Positions 47,182 through 56,616 of a stretch of 64,000 nt of DNA are shown one piece after another (within the stretch, counting starts at the first letter, position 1; each line of letters starts with the position of its first letter). The DNA is taken from positions 1,550,001 through 1,614,000 of the forward strand of contig NZ_JACHWS010000001.1 in NCBI RefSeq assembly GCF_014191505.1, given 5' to 3'. The notes under the pieces are model-generated. The model did not search any database. It was not told the DNA's origin and saw nothing but the letters and a program-made list of their open reading frames with translations. Position numbers and translations under genes: made by a program. This DNA is from Hoyosella altamirensis (lineage in GTDB: Bacteria > Actinomycetota > Actinomycetes > Mycobacteriales > Mycobacteriaceae).

Positions 47182-47997
47182 ATGCCACTGCGTACACCAA
47201 CAGCGCAAAGCCCTCTAGCTGCCATCGTGACCGGCTCCGATTCGGGCATAGGACGCGCGATCGCGTCCGAACTCGCAGCACAAGGTATCAACGTCGGCAT
47301 CACCTACAACAGCGACATTCAGGGCGCAGATGAAACGGCTGCGGAAGCCCGTGAGCACGGTGTACGGACCGCAGTCGCCAAGCTGGATCTCACGGGCCTT
47401 CCCCAGTCCGCACATGTCATCGACGACCTTGCGGATGCCTTAGGCGCGGTCGACATCCTCGTCAACTGCGCGGGTACCGGATCCTCCCAGCCCGCGTTGG
47501 ACATGTCGTTCGCGCAGTGGCGTGAAGTGCTGTCAGTAAACCTTGATGGAGCTTTCCTCTGTAGTCAGGCGGCAGCGCGGCGAATGGCGGCCCGCGGCGA
47601 AGGTGGCCGGATAATCAACATTACGAGCGTGCATGAGCACGCGCCGCGCGTGGGCGCCGCCCCGTATTGCGCCTCGAAAGCCGGTCTCGGAGCGCTCACG
47701 AAGGTTCTGGCTCTCGAGCTTTCTGAATACGGGATCACCGTCAACTCAGTGGCACCTGGCGAGATTTCTACGCCAATGACCGGCCAGGCTGATGTTGACC
47801 CGAATTCGCAAGACCGGCCTGGCTACCCGCTCAAGCGGCCCGGGCATGCGCATGAGGTCGCTGCGGTCGTGAGCTTTCTCGCTTCGCCAGCGGCGGAGTA
47901 CGTGACCGGAGCGTCTTACGTCGTGGACGGAGGCATGCTTCTGATGGGGCCGCAGGCGAGCGGCGCGCTCGAGAGCGCGGCGTGGCGCGAAGGGTAA
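47182..47997 (+). CDS. Short-chain dehydrogenase/reductase
   Basis: The 271-residue classical SDR has the cofactor loop VTGSDSGIGRAIASEL (TGxxxGxG), NCAGTG in place of NNAG, the catalytic Ser in NITSVHEHAPRVG and Y-x-x-x-K in PYCASKAGLGAL, and SVAPGEISTPMTG after the active site. It resembles glucose/ribitol dehydrogenase- and YgfF-type oxidoreductases (the latter oxidising sugar alcohols or aldehydes). AGGAGGAG before ATG 47182 supports the start. It converges with the site-2 protease gene. Substrate unknown. Confidence 0.9.
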   Translation: MPLRTPTAQSPLAAIVTGSDSGIGRAIASELAAQGINVGITYNSDIQGADETAAEAREHGVRTAVAKLDLTGLPQSAHVIDDLADALGAVDILVNCAGTGSSQPALDMSFAQWREVLSVNLDGAFLCSQAAARRMAARGEGGRIINITSVHEHAPRVGAAPYCASKAGLGALTKVLALELSEYGITVNSVAPGEISTPMTGQADVDPNSQDRPGYPLKRPGHAHEVAAVVSFLASPAAEYVTGASYVVDGGMLLMGPQASGALESAAWREG

Positions 47998-48019
47998 TTC
48001 CTCTGGTCTCGATACTCGT

Positions 48020-49138
48020 TCAACCGTCCCGGCGCAGCATATGGCGCAGCACATCTTCGGCGGTGAGTACTCCAGCGATCGCGGAGCCATCCATCACGAC
48101 CACGATGTCCTGTCCCGTCTGCAAGGGTGTGCGCGTCACGACACTGCCGAGATCTGCGTCGATCCCGACGACGGAGCCGGGAGGGAGCGGCCGGGCGACC
48201 TGGCCGACCGTCGTGTTTACCCGGTCTTTCTCGGAAATGTTCCACAATTCGGCACCGCTGACCACGCCGACAGGCTCCCCGTCGTACCTCACGACGGGGA
48301 AAACGCTGCCGCGAGACGTGTGTGGGGTGCGTGCCAGGAAAGCATCAACGCACCACCATTCCGGTGCGGCATCGAACACCTGGGACATCACGTCACCGGT
48401 GCGGATACCGGTGAACTGGGCGCGTGCGGTCTCGGTAGCACGCTCAGCCGAAGCCGCCATCAGCATGAACCACCCGATCAGGACAAGCCACAGTCCGCCC
48501 GGAGAGCCGAGAATCGTCTGTATGAGGCCCAGTGCGATGAACGAAAACCCCAGGATTCGACCGATGCCTGCCGCCTTGAGCGAAGCCTGCGCACGGTCGC
48601 CTGTGCGCCGCCACAGGAATGCGCGCAGCACGCGCCCGCCATCAAGTGGTGCCCCGGGCAGCATGTTAAAGACAGCGACGATAGCATTGACAAGACCAAG
48701 CCAGATTATGGCCGCTAGCATCAGCGGGTCCAGCCACGTGCGAGTCAGGTAGGCGGCACCGAAGGCCACGATCGCTATGCCCATGCTCGCAACCGGTCCG
48801 ACAATGGCGATTCTGAACTCAGCGCGGGCATCCCGGGGATTCGCTTCGAGTTCGGCCACGCCGCCGAGCAGCCAGAGCGTGATGCGTTTTACCCTGACGC
48901 CATGCTTCTGCGCCACAATCGCGTGTGCAAGCTCGTGCGCGAGAAGTGAGGCCAGGAAAACAACCGCGCCGACGATCGCGATTGGTGCGTAAGCCGCGCC
49001 GCTTCGCCCTGGGACGGCGGCCGGCAAAATCGATGTCGCCAGGATGATGGTGATGAGGCCGAAGATCGCCAGCACTGACCAGTGCGCGCCGATTGGGATC
49101 CCCCGCACCGTTCCCATTGAGACTCGTCCACGATCCAT
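48020..49138 (-). CDS. Rip3-like site-2 protease with CBS domains
   Basis: The 372-residue intramembrane metalloprotease has the zinc motif HELAH in LASLLAHELAHAIVAQKHG, a second motif VFNMLPGAPLDGGRVLRAFL with the zinc Asp, and a C-terminal pair of CBS-like domains (about 240-370: VMSQVFDAAPEWWCVDAFL, VVMDGSAIAGVLTAEDVLRH). This is the Rip3 layout of Mycobacterium tuberculosis (Rv2625c), a DosR regulon member there. GGGAGG lies five bases before ATG 49138, fixing the start; upstream in-frame codons are not used. It follows idi by 31 bp. No DosR-like box was found directly before it. Confidence 0.9.
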   Translation of the reverse strand: MDRGRVSMGTVRGIPIGAHWSVLAIFGLITIILATSILPAAVPGRSGAAYAPIAIVGAVVFLASLLAHELAHAIVAQKHGVRVKRITLWLLGGVAELEANPRDARAEFRIAIVGPVASMGIAIVAFGAAYLTRTWLDPLMLAAIIWLGLVNAIVAVFNMLPGAPLDGGRVLRAFLWRRTGDRAQASLKAAGIGRILGFSFIALGLIQTILGSPGGLWLVLIGWFMLMAASAERATETARAQFTGIRTGDVMSQVFDAAPEWWCVDAFLARTPHTSRGSVFPVVRYDGEPVGVVSGAELWNISEKDRVNTTVGQVARPLPPGSVVGIDADLGSVVTRTPLQTGQDIVVVMDGSAIAGVLTAEDVLRHMLRRDG

Positions 49139-49169
49139 ACTCGCCTCCCACGACTTGGCAGCGCCGTCA

Positions 49170-49709
49170 CTACCCATTGTCCGCGTCGCTGAGCCGCCGA
49201 ATCTGCTCAACGGACCACGGGCTCAACAGGCGGGGTGCCTCGAGTGCGAGAGAGACTACTGTGGCCCAGGGTAGCCAGGCCCAGTCACAGACTTCTTCCG
49301 GATTGGGTTCGGGATCCTTTTCGAGGGTCCCAGTCAGAATTGGGCAAAACTCATGCTCGACCATGCCGCTCGCGTCGACAGCGCGGTAGCTGAATTCCGG
49401 CACAGCGATTTTCACGCCAATGGAATGGGCACCGAGTTCAAAGTGCACGCGGCGGGCCGCTGCATCCACGAGCGACTCACCGGGCGCCGGGTGACCACAA
49501 CATGTGTTCGTCCACACGCCCGGCCACGTCTGCTTGCTGAGTGCACGCCGAGTCATCAGCACTCTCGTTCCCGTGCTGTCAAAGAGGTAGCACGAGAATG
49601 CGTAGTGATACGGCGTCTCCGTACTGTGCACCTCCCGCTTGAGCATGCTGCCGGCCGGCTGGTTATTCCCGTCGAGCAGCACGACCAGCTCGTCGGATTC
49701 TGGCTGCAC
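49170..49709 (-). CDS. idi: Type I isopentenyl-diphosphate delta-isomerase
   Basis: The 179-residue Nudix-fold enzyme converts isopentenyl to dimethylallyl diphosphate for prenyl and carotenoid synthesis. The catalytic Cys lies in WTNTCCGHPAPGES, the Nudix-type segment SLVDAAARRVHFELG follows, and the acidic active-site residue is in HEFCPILTG. Length matches bacterial Idi. It starts with GTG at 49709 and is followed by the site-2 protease gene, with LysR upstream on the same strand. Confidence 0.93.
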   Translation of the reverse strand: MQPESDELVVLLDGNNQPAGSMLKREVHSTETPYHYAFSCYLFDSTGTRVLMTRRALSKQTWPGVWTNTCCGHPAPGESLVDAAARRVHFELGAHSIGVKIAVPEFSYRAVDASGMVEHEFCPILTGTLEKDPEPNPEEVCDWAWLPWATVVSLALEAPRLLSPWSVEQIRRLSDADNG

Positions 49710-49804
49710 GAGGAGTCTCCATTCCCACTGCGCGGGCGGCTGCCAGTGTGGTCACGCAACTCGGCCGCCGCGACGAGTAGACGCAGCACCAGCATACTTA
49801 CCAG

Positions 49805-50692
49805 CTACCTCTTGGCGTCGAACTCCCCGAGCACGAAAAGGCGAAATGCCTGCACTGGTCTACTCATTACGGTTCCTGCTTTCCAGATGATGCCGACGTC
49901 GCGAGTCGCACCTGGGCCCGCCAATGGAATCTGAACCAGGCCTTCCGGCAGCAACGGGTTCTGCTCGATAGGCATGATCGCCACACCGAGGCCAGCCGCG
50001 ACCATCCCAGAGATCGTGAAGAGTTCGGAGGTCTCGAACGTGATGCGCGGCTGGAAGTTGGCGGCTGCGCAAAGTTCGTCGAGGATGCGGCGCATACCGT
50101 AACCCTGGCGCATCGTGATAAACGGTTCCGACGCAGCCTCAGCAAGGTCGACGCTCTGCCTCGTCGCCATGGGATGGCCTTCCGGGACTGCGAGTGAGAG
50201 CTGCTGATTGGTGAGAAGGCTCCACGCCACGCCGCCGGAGACTGGACGTGGAGAAACGATACCCACGTCTATTCGCCCGCTCTCCACCATGTCAGTGATG
50301 ACGGTCGCCGCGTCTTGGGATAACTCGAACCGGACTCGCGGTTCGTGTGAACGGAATTCACGTATGAGGCGCGGGACAAGACGGACACCGAATGAATGCA
50401 GGAAGCCTATGCGGACGGTGCCCTGTGAGGGATTGGCCAGATCTGCAATACGCCGCCGTGCGGCGTCGAGTTCCGCCTTAGCGCGGCGCGCGTGTTCGAG
50501 GTAGATCTCGCCATTGACATTCAGACTGATGCGTTTGCCGTGACGGTCGAAAAGCGAAGCGCCGACCGACTGTTCTAAACGCCGGAGCCTCCGTGAGAGC
50601 GTCGGCTGGGCAATGCCGAGTTCTTCTGCCGCAGCGGTGACCTGCCCATACTCGGCAACTGAGATGAAAAGGTGAAGCTCATCACTCTCCAT
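49805..50692 (-). CDS. LysR-family transcriptional regulator
   Basis: The 295-residue protein begins MESDELHLFISVAEYGQVT and has the LysR helix-turn-helix AAAEELGIAQPTLSRRLRRL with EQSVGASLFDRHGKRI, then a periplasmic-binding-type effector domain (about 90-295, with GFLHSFGVRLVPRLIREF). It is divergent from an MFS exporter gene 102 bp away, a standard regulator-target arrangement, and probably controls that transporter. A candidate operator lies at 50734-50746. Confidence 0.92.
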   Translation of the reverse strand: MESDELHLFISVAEYGQVTAAAEELGIAQPTLSRRLRRLEQSVGASLFDRHGKRISLNVNGEIYLEHARRAKAELDAARRRIADLANPSQGTVRIGFLHSFGVRLVPRLIREFRSHEPRVRFELSQDAATVITDMVESGRIDVGIVSPRPVSGGVAWSLLTNQQLSLAVPEGHPMATRQSVDLAEAASEPFITMRQGYGMRRILDELCAAANFQPRITFETSELFTISGMVAAGLGVAIMPIEQNPLLPEGLVQIPLAGPGATRDVGIIWKAGTVMSRPVQAFRLFVLGEFDAKR

Positions 50693-50733
50693 GCTGATAT
50701 CCCTCCGCCGACCAGCCTATATACGGCATCAGC

Positions 50734-50746
50734 ATAGAAGATCTAT
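50734..50746. promoter_or_regulatory. LysR-type operator candidate
   Basis: ATAGA (50734-50738), AGA, TCTAT (50742-50746) is a perfect inverted repeat in the LysR/MFS divergent region, within an AT-rich stretch (the surrounding bases give T-N11-A spacing, typical of LysR sites). It lies 42 bp before the LysR start and 49 bp before the MFS start. Confidence 0.45.
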
Positions 50747-50794
50747 CGCTTATGCATTTCCATTAAATTACTACCGGGGCGGACGATCGATGCC

Positions 50795-52045
50795 ATGACC
50801 GCCGTGATCGCCCGCTCGAACTCAGTTGAGCCCTACCCTGTGCGTTCACGCGGGTACCGCCGTATAACCGCGGCGCTCTTCATCGCGGGAGTAACCACTT
50901 TCGGCTCGATGTACTCGACCCAAGCCGTACTCCCCGAGTTCACCCGGTACTTCGGCGTGAGCCCGGCGACGTCCGCACTAGCCATGTCACTGACAACCGG
51001 CATGCTCGCACTGACGATCATTCCGGCAAGCGCCCTATCAGCGCGGTTCGGCCGAACCCGGGTCATGACCATCTCCGCTGTCAGCGCCGCGGTGATCGGA
51101 ATTCTCATCCCCCTGTCCCCCACTATCGAAGTCGTACTCACCCTTCGAGCCCTCCAGGGTGTCGCCCTCGCGGGTGTCCCTGCTGTTGCCATGGCGTACC
51201 TGGCCGAAGAAGTGGACCGCGCCTCTCTCGGCCAGGCAATGGGCCGCTACATTGCTGGTACTACGGTCGGCGCGCTCATCGGACGTCTCCTGGCATCCTC
51301 GATGCTCGATGTCACATCGTGGCGCTGGGCGCTCGAAGTTGCGGCACTCGTCGCCGCGTTCAGCGCCATCGTGATGATCCGGATGCTGCCGCAGTCCCGG
51401 ATGTTCTGTCCGCAACGAACGACGCCCTCAACTGTGGCGCGCGGTGTGGCCAGTCACCTGAAGAACCCGGCGATGCTGTCGCTTTTCATGCTCAGCTTCC
51501 TGCTGATGGGCGGTTTCGTCTCCGTATATAACTTCCTGGGGTACCGGCTGCTCGACGATCCATTCCGGCTCACCGCCACCCTCGCTGGGCTCGTTTTCCT
51601 GTTCTACCTTTCAGGAACAGTGTCGTCCCCTAAAGCCGGGCAGCTCAGCGATCGCTTCGGGCAGCGCCGAATTCTGCTCGGGGCTGTCGCGATCATGGCG
51701 TGCGGACTATTCCTCACGTTGCCCGACTACATGCCTACGTTGTTGACTGGCGTAGCGATCTTCACCATCGGCTTCTTCGGCGCGCACTCCGTGGCAAGCA
51801 GCTGGGTAAGCAACCTGGCCGCCAGCAACCGCGCGGAAGCGTCGTCGCTCTACCTGTTCAGCTACTACTTGGGCTCATCATTACTGGGCGGGACGGCAGG
51901 CCTTGTGTACATGTCTGCGGGCTGGTCCGGGATGGTCGTGTATGTTGGCGTCCTCGTCATTGTGGGTTTGCTGCTGGTGACGGTGACGCTGCGTTCCCGC
52001 AATCAGGGTCTTTCGGCCCCTGTGTCCCGGTTATCCGCCGGCTAG
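50795..52045 (+). CDS. MFS transporter (YnfM-like)
   Basis: The 416-residue protein has twelve helices with the major-facilitator loop SALSARFGRTRVMTISA (motif A) between helices 2 and 3 and a second copy QLSDRFGQRRILLG in the second half. MYSTQAVLPEFTRYFGVSPA after helix 1 is typical of YnfM-like arabinose/drug efflux members. It is likely regulated by the divergent LysR protein. The substrate is unknown. Confidence 0.9.
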   Translation: MTAVIARSNSVEPYPVRSRGYRRITAALFIAGVTTFGSMYSTQAVLPEFTRYFGVSPATSALAMSLTTGMLALTIIPASALSARFGRTRVMTISAVSAAVIGILIPLSPTIEVVLTLRALQGVALAGVPAVAMAYLAEEVDRASLGQAMGRYIAGTTVGALIGRLLASSMLDVTSWRWALEVAALVAAFSAIVMIRMLPQSRMFCPQRTTPSTVARGVASHLKNPAMLSLFMLSFLLMGGFVSVYNFLGYRLLDDPFRLTATLAGLVFLFYLSGTVSSPKAGQLSDRFGQRRILLGAVAIMACGLFLTLPDYMPTLLTGVAIFTIGFFGAHSVASSWVSNLAASNRAEASSLYLFSYYLGSSLLGGTAGLVYMSAGWSGMVVYVGVLVIVGLLLVTVTLRSRNQGLSAPVSRLSAG

Positions 52046-52055
52046 ATTCGGGTTC

Positions 52056-52265
52056 ATGATCGCGTGGAAAGACATGACCCCGGCCCAGCGTGGAGTGCTC
52101 CTCGGTGCGGCGTCCATACAACTCAGTCTCGCCGTGTCCGCCTGGGCCGACCTCGCGTCCCGCCCCGCAGGTGAGGTGAACGGATCGAAGGCGAAGTGGG
52201 CCGGGATCATTGCGATCAACTTCGTTGGTCCAATTGCCTACTTTGCCCGGGGCCGCAAGCGCTGA
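52056..52265 (+). CDS. Small PLDc_N-like membrane protein
   Basis: The 69-residue protein has two membrane helices, GVLLGAASIQLSLAVSAWAD and WAGIIAINFVGPIAYFARGR, with the LASRPAGEVNG linker between them. This is the pattern of the phospholipase D nuclease N-terminal (PLDc_N) family: a hydrophobic helix, ADLxxRP and a final GPIAYF. Only 10 bp separate it from the MFS gene, so they share a transcript. Function unknown. Confidence 0.8.
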   Translation: MIAWKDMTPAQRGVLLGAASIQLSLAVSAWADLASRPAGEVNGSKAKWAGIIAINFVGPIAYFARGRKR

Positions 52266-52307
52266 ACCAGCGATGTACCCCGTTCGGGAAGGACGGATAG
52301 GACAGAA

Positions 52308-52823
52308 ATGGCAACCCCGACCGTCTGGTTCACCCGCCCGGAAACACCAGCGGATCAGCCATCGATCCGTGCGGTCAACCTCGCTGCGTTCGACACCGCA
52401 GAGGAAGCTGATCTCGTCGATGCGCTGCGTGCTGACTCTGCGTGGATCGACGGGCTCTCCATCGTCAGCACGGACGGTGACGGCATGATCGTGGGCCACG
52501 CACTGATGACGAGGTGCCACGTCGACGATGTGGCCGCGCTGTGCCTCGCGCCGTGCGCGGTTCGGCCCGAATATCAGCGCTCCGGTGCCGGGGCGGCCGC
52601 AATCCGCGCGGTGCTCGACGCCGCGCGCGAAATGGGTGAGCGGTGCGTGATCGTGCTCGGACATCCGACGTACTATCCACGGTTCGGGTTCAGCCGCGCG
52701 TCCCAGCACGGAATCAGCCTCAGCATCGAGGTGCCTGATGAAGCGCTGATGGTACTGAGTTTGGACGGCGATCCGGAACTGCCCCGCGGCACCGTGCGCT
52801 ACGCCGCACCATTCGGTATTTGA
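52308..52823 (+). CDS. GNAT-family N-acetyltransferase
   Basis: The 171-residue protein has a GNAT fold: the opening RPETPADQPSIRAVNLAAF, SIVSTDGDGMIVGHALMTRC (strands), the acetyl-CoA pyrophosphate loop VRPEYQRSGAGAAAIRAVLD (Q-R-x-G-x-G/A) and HPTYYPRFGFSRA, the motif of YhbS-like members. It probably acetylates a small amine. It lies 43 bp after the PLDc_N gene. Confidence 0.9.
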   Translation: MATPTVWFTRPETPADQPSIRAVNLAAFDTAEEADLVDALRADSAWIDGLSIVSTDGDGMIVGHALMTRCHVDDVAALCLAPCAVRPEYQRSGAGAAAIRAVLDAAREMGERCVIVLGHPTYYPRFGFSRASQHGISLSIEVPDEALMVLSLDGDPELPRGTVRYAAPFGI

Positions 52824-52845
52824 TCTCACGCTTTCGCCCGAACTG

Positions 52846-53403
52846 TCAGGCGCGTTTCGCTCCAGCAACCACAGCCCCCGCTGCGATAGCTACGACACCC
52901 AGCGCCAGGATCGAAAACTTCAGCAGCGCTGCCCACCACGCAATTTGAGGCCAAGGCTCCGAAGGAGTCGTAAGCAGCAGGTTGAGCAGCGCTACATTCT
53001 CGATCATGTCGAACATGCCGGCCACGATCTGCAACGTCGCAAGTGCCCGCAAAGCCATGACGAAACGTCCGAATCGCTGTGCCACCCAGAGACATCCGAT
53101 TGCGACGGCAGGCACCCAAGCAAGGATGAACAGGAAATCCAGCCCGAGGTTGAACGCAGCTTCGATACGACCACGCTCACCCCAGCTGTCCAGCATTGCC
53201 GCCGCAGCCTCCGAATCGCCCACAAATTCGAAAGACACGATGCCATGCGGCGCAAGATCATTGGTCAGGCTGCCGCTCGTAGCCCACATTCCCGCAGAAA
53301 TGAGCACGGTCGCCGCGAGGAAGCCGAGGAACAGTTTCCACAGGGTGCGCGGGTGAAGGGAGTGGGGTGATACGGGCACAGCACGAATACTGCCAGATTT
53401 CAC
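52846..53403 (-). CDS. Four-helix membrane protein coupled to sacsin-like ATPase
   Basis: The 185-residue protein has four hydrophobic helices (about 26-46, 90-110, 120-145 and 160-180: LWKLFLGFLAATVLISAGMW, NLGLDFLFILAWVPAVAIGC, LATLQIVAGMFDMIENVALL, ILALGVVAIAAGAVVAG). It has no family assignment from me. Its ATG overlaps the stop of the 1036-residue GHKL ATPase gene upstream, so the two are translationally coupled and probably act together, perhaps with the ATPase placed at the membrane. Confidence 0.78.
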   Translation of the reverse strand: MKSGSIRAVPVSPHSLHPRTLWKLFLGFLAATVLISAGMWATSGSLTNDLAPHGIVSFEFVGDSEAAAAMLDSWGERGRIEAAFNLGLDFLFILAWVPAVAIGCLWVAQRFGRFVMALRALATLQIVAGMFDMIENVALLNLLLTTPSEPWPQIAWWAALLKFSILALGVVAIAAGAVVAGAKRA

Positions 53404-56400
53404 TCCATCTCGGACTCCGCCAGTAATTGTGCTGCCTTAGCTGGTTCGCGTAGCGCAGCGGCAACGAGATGGCGGCGTTCCCATTGACCGGCCGTCCAGC
53501 ACAGGGCGCGAGCCAGCCCATCGTCGGTCGACGCATGAAGGTTACCCCCAGCGGTGAACCATTCGACCTCAACGTCATTGACTGTGAGAGGAGTGTGGTA
53601 CCAGTAAGCACTCGCCGCGCCGATGATGAACTCCCGGACCCCGGGTGGTACATCACGCTGCGAACCTGTCGAGGTGACTCGCCCTTCGACTTCTTCGCTC
53701 GCCAATGCGATATCGAGAACATCAGCGAGGTCGGCGGCCAGTGGCGCGGGAACAATGATCAGGGGCTGCCCCGCCACTAAAGGCAGCAGTTCCGGCTGGT
53801 CAAGGATCAAAATTTCGTTGGCGTGAGCAACGACAATCTGGTTTCCCCGCACTGCCCGCGTCCGATCGGGCGGGGTCACCAGGTCGGCGTCAAGACCCGC
53901 CAGTTCCCGCCAGACCGTTCTTAAACCGTCGCGCTCCACGGGCTTCTCTGGATCTCCCAGCCTGCCAAGCAAATCTTCGGGACCGCCGGGCTCAGTAAGA
54001 ATCTGTTGCAGATTACGCCGCACACCTATCGCCCGCGCCAACCCCGGGTCGACAGAAGACGGTATTTCCGCGTACAGGCTCTGCAAAGCTGGGTCCGCGT
54101 CCGCTGTACGGAATGACGACATCAATTCTCCGCTGACGCGTGCATTCATGCGGAGCCACCAGGCCGAATAAGACGGCACGTCGATCGTTTCACCTGTTTC
54201 CGTCAGCACTCGGCAGGGAGTCGTGACAGCAGCACGTACAGCAGGATCTTCCAGCATTGCCAGCGCGTGAGGCCAGCGATCGTCGGCAACGAGGTCAAGG
54301 TCGGCGACGCATACCAATTCAGCGATCATGGGCGGGACTGCCGGATCGCCGAGTCGGTGGAGAACCTCCTTGCCCCATGCATCGAGGCCGTCAATCAGTC
54401 CATCGAATGTCGCGTCGAGATCGTGACCGATCTCCACATTTTCAGCGCGCATGATAGTGAAGGCCCACAATGCGCCGACGGCCCGGAGAGGTTCGGTGCC
54501 GTAGCGCTCAACAACCGAATCGTGCACCGTGCCCAGCGGTGCGTCGTCGTACAGGACTCCCTGAATCGGCGCGCCCGGTATGACCAGCTCCGCCGCGGCC
54601 GAGAAGTCGTCCTCGTCGTCGCGCAGCGCGAGTTCTGATAGCCACGATACGTCCGCAGTCGTGATCCCTGACGCTTCCACGAGCATCAGCACGGCATCGG
54701 AAATGGCTTGCGGGTCATCGCTTTCGAGAGAGCCACGAACGGCCGCTTCAGCGCGCGGATCGGTGAGCGCGGAGGCTGCGGTCACTGGTGCCGCACCGAG
54801 CCGCTCGAGGAGTGGATCAGCGGCGTCCGGATGAATTACACGCAATCCGAGAGGGGCAAGCGCATCGGGATTCAGGTGTCCGCGCTGCTTGGTTCCGTCC
54901 CATTCCGGGGGTGGGAGGAGCGCGGTCCGCGCGCCTTGCACTAACCGTCCGTCCGCCAGCGGCACCGGTAGCGCACCCAGTTCGCCTAGGTCGGAGCCGT
55001 GGCCGGTAGATGCCCGGATGGCAGCATAGAGCTGACCCCACCAGACTGGGGAGTTCTGCCGTCCGGCAAGAATGTCGGCGACATCCGCGAGGCCTAATCG
55101 ACGTATTCCGAGCGTGCGCAGGGCCGGAAACCGGGGCGTCCACGAACCAGGAAGAAGCCCAGAAACAATCGGCGCGAGCATGTCCGCAAGTGGTGCCGCG
55201 CCCTCCCCCGTTCCCAGATCGAGAATGGCGGCATCAGACGGAGCGACGCGCTGCCCCTCGTGTGTGACGAGAAAGGGAGTTTCGATAATCGCGGGTGACA
55301 GCTGCTGTCGTAACGCTGCTTCGAAGGAACCGCTGCTGAGCGAAGCGGAGGGAACTAAGTCGAGCACCGACTGGCCTTCGAAGCGAGTCAGCAGCTCGCA
55401 ATAGGCATCCGCTGCCTGCGCTATAAGGAAGTCGGTAGCAGGCCCTGGCTGAATCTTGCGCCGGTCTGCGCCGAGCGGGAACGTACCGATCAGCACTGCG
55501 GGAAGGTCGAGCGCCGTGTCGCTTGGCGTGGGTGCATACACTACGGGTTCCACGTCCGGCGGCATCGGCGCGACCGATCCCGCCTCATTCACCGGCGTTG
55601 CCCATGTCAGCGTCCACGCGGTGTGTCTGCGTTCCTCACGCGGACGATCAGCGAGCAGCGCATCGGCGTGGACACCACTGCGCCGGACGGCGCGCCATAA
55701 TGTCACGGTGCCATCCACTGTGGTGGCGAAGTCCGCGCCGTTCGCATCCTCGGAACGTGTCAGCAGTCGTTGCTGACCGTCGATCTCGATCACGACTTCC
55801 GTAAGGCCGGTAAGGGCAACGAGCAGTGTTTCTCCGGTCTGCTGCAGCAGATCCCGAATGCGCTCGCGTTCCCCTTCGGAACGCAGAAGCATCGCTACTT
55901 CGGTGTCGTATCCCGTGTGTTCTCGCGGTTCGCAAGGAAACGGAAGTCGCAGCGCCGGAACATGCCCGCCGCGACTGTGCACCTCGTTAGCGAGCCCAGT
56001 CAAAGCTTTTGTCGTGGAGCAGGATTCAATCATGGAGACCACCGCGTGCCGAGCGTCCTCCTGGGAAAACCGCACCGCGCTTCCGGTGGACGAGACGACG
56101 ATGTCATCACTGACGGCGGCGACCGCCGAGAATCCCACACCGAACCGACCGGTTGACGCGCCCGCGTCGCGTTTCGAGGAGGCCCGCAGAGTCGACAGCG
56201 ATTCGACGCCTTCCGGCGTGAGCGGTGCGCCGGTGTTGGCGGCAGTGAATCGCCGCCCGTGCAGCCTCAGCCGAAGGCGGCCAGGCTTGTTACCGCGGCG
56301 TGCCGCGTCCGCTGCGTTCTGAGCGAGTTCGACGACCACCCGGTCGCGGTATCCGCTCAGCGCAAAATCTTCTTCAGCATTGGCGTCTTCGCGGAAGCGA

Positions 56401-56510
56401 GCTGGCGCGTCGGCCCAGGCGGCAAGGACACGTCGCCGGATTTCCGAGGTCCCGAAGGGGTCACCGGCTGACGTGCTTTCCGGCATTGTGGATTCATCTT
56501 CGCGACGCAT
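53400..56510 (-). CDS. Large sacsin-like GHKL ATPase
   Basis: The protein of about 1036 residues has an N-terminal HSP90-type (GHKL) ATP-binding domain at about 30-200: VVVELAQNAADAARRGNKPG (helix with the E and N of the N-box), RRFTAANTGAPLTPEGVESL (G1 region, with Asn where Asp is usual) and TGRFGVGFSAVAAVSDDIVV (the lid). This is the sacsin N-terminal ATPase-like arrangement. The following 800 residues are helical-rich with no recognised domain. The start at ATG 56510 (AGAGAA upstream) is likely; ATG 56486 is an alternative. Relatives occur in actinobacterial core genomes and in some defence loci; which applies is unknown. Confidence 0.82.
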   Translation of the reverse strand: MRREDESTMPESTSAGDPFGTSEIRRRVLAAWADAPARFREDANAEEDFALSGYRDRVVVELAQNAADAARRGNKPGRLRLRLHGRRFTAANTGAPLTPEGVESLSTLRASSKRDAGASTGRFGVGFSAVAAVSDDIVVSSTGSAVRFSQEDARHAVVSMIESCSTTKALTGLANEVHSRGGHVPALRLPFPCEPREHTGYDTEVAMLLRSEGERERIRDLLQQTGETLLVALTGLTEVVIEIDGQQRLLTRSEDANGADFATTVDGTVTLWRAVRRSGVHADALLADRPREERRHTAWTLTWATPVNEAGSVAPMPPDVEPVVYAPTPSDTALDLPAVLIGTFPLGADRRKIQPGPATDFLIAQAADAYCELLTRFEGQSVLDLVPSASLSSGSFEAALRQQLSPAIIETPFLVTHEGQRVAPSDAAILDLGTGEGAAPLADMLAPIVSGLLPGSWTPRFPALRTLGIRRLGLADVADILAGRQNSPVWWGQLYAAIRASTGHGSDLGELGALPVPLADGRLVQGARTALLPPPEWDGTKQRGHLNPDALAPLGLRVIHPDAADPLLERLGAAPVTAASALTDPRAEAAVRGSLESDDPQAISDAVLMLVEASGITTADVSWLSELALRDDEDDFSAAAELVIPGAPIQGVLYDDAPLGTVHDSVVERYGTEPLRAVGALWAFTIMRAENVEIGHDLDATFDGLIDGLDAWGKEVLHRLGDPAVPPMIAELVCVADLDLVADDRWPHALAMLEDPAVRAAVTTPCRVLTETGETIDVPSYSAWWLRMNARVSGELMSSFRTADADPALQSLYAEIPSSVDPGLARAIGVRRNLQQILTEPGGPEDLLGRLGDPEKPVERDGLRTVWRELAGLDADLVTPPDRTRAVRGNQIVVAHANEILILDQPELLPLVAGQPLIIVPAPLAADLADVLDIALASEEVEGRVTSTGSQRDVPPGVREFIIGAASAYWYHTPLTVNDVEVEWFTAGGNLHASTDDGLARALCWTAGQWERRHLVAAALREPAKAAQLLAESEME

Positions 56511-56616
56511 TTCTCTAGCTTGCCAGCATCGCGTCCACAATGGCCGCTGCCCGCACCGCACGCCACAAGGAGTTCAGCGCATTGTATTAGAGCACCCGCT
56601 CCGTTACTGTCTCCTC

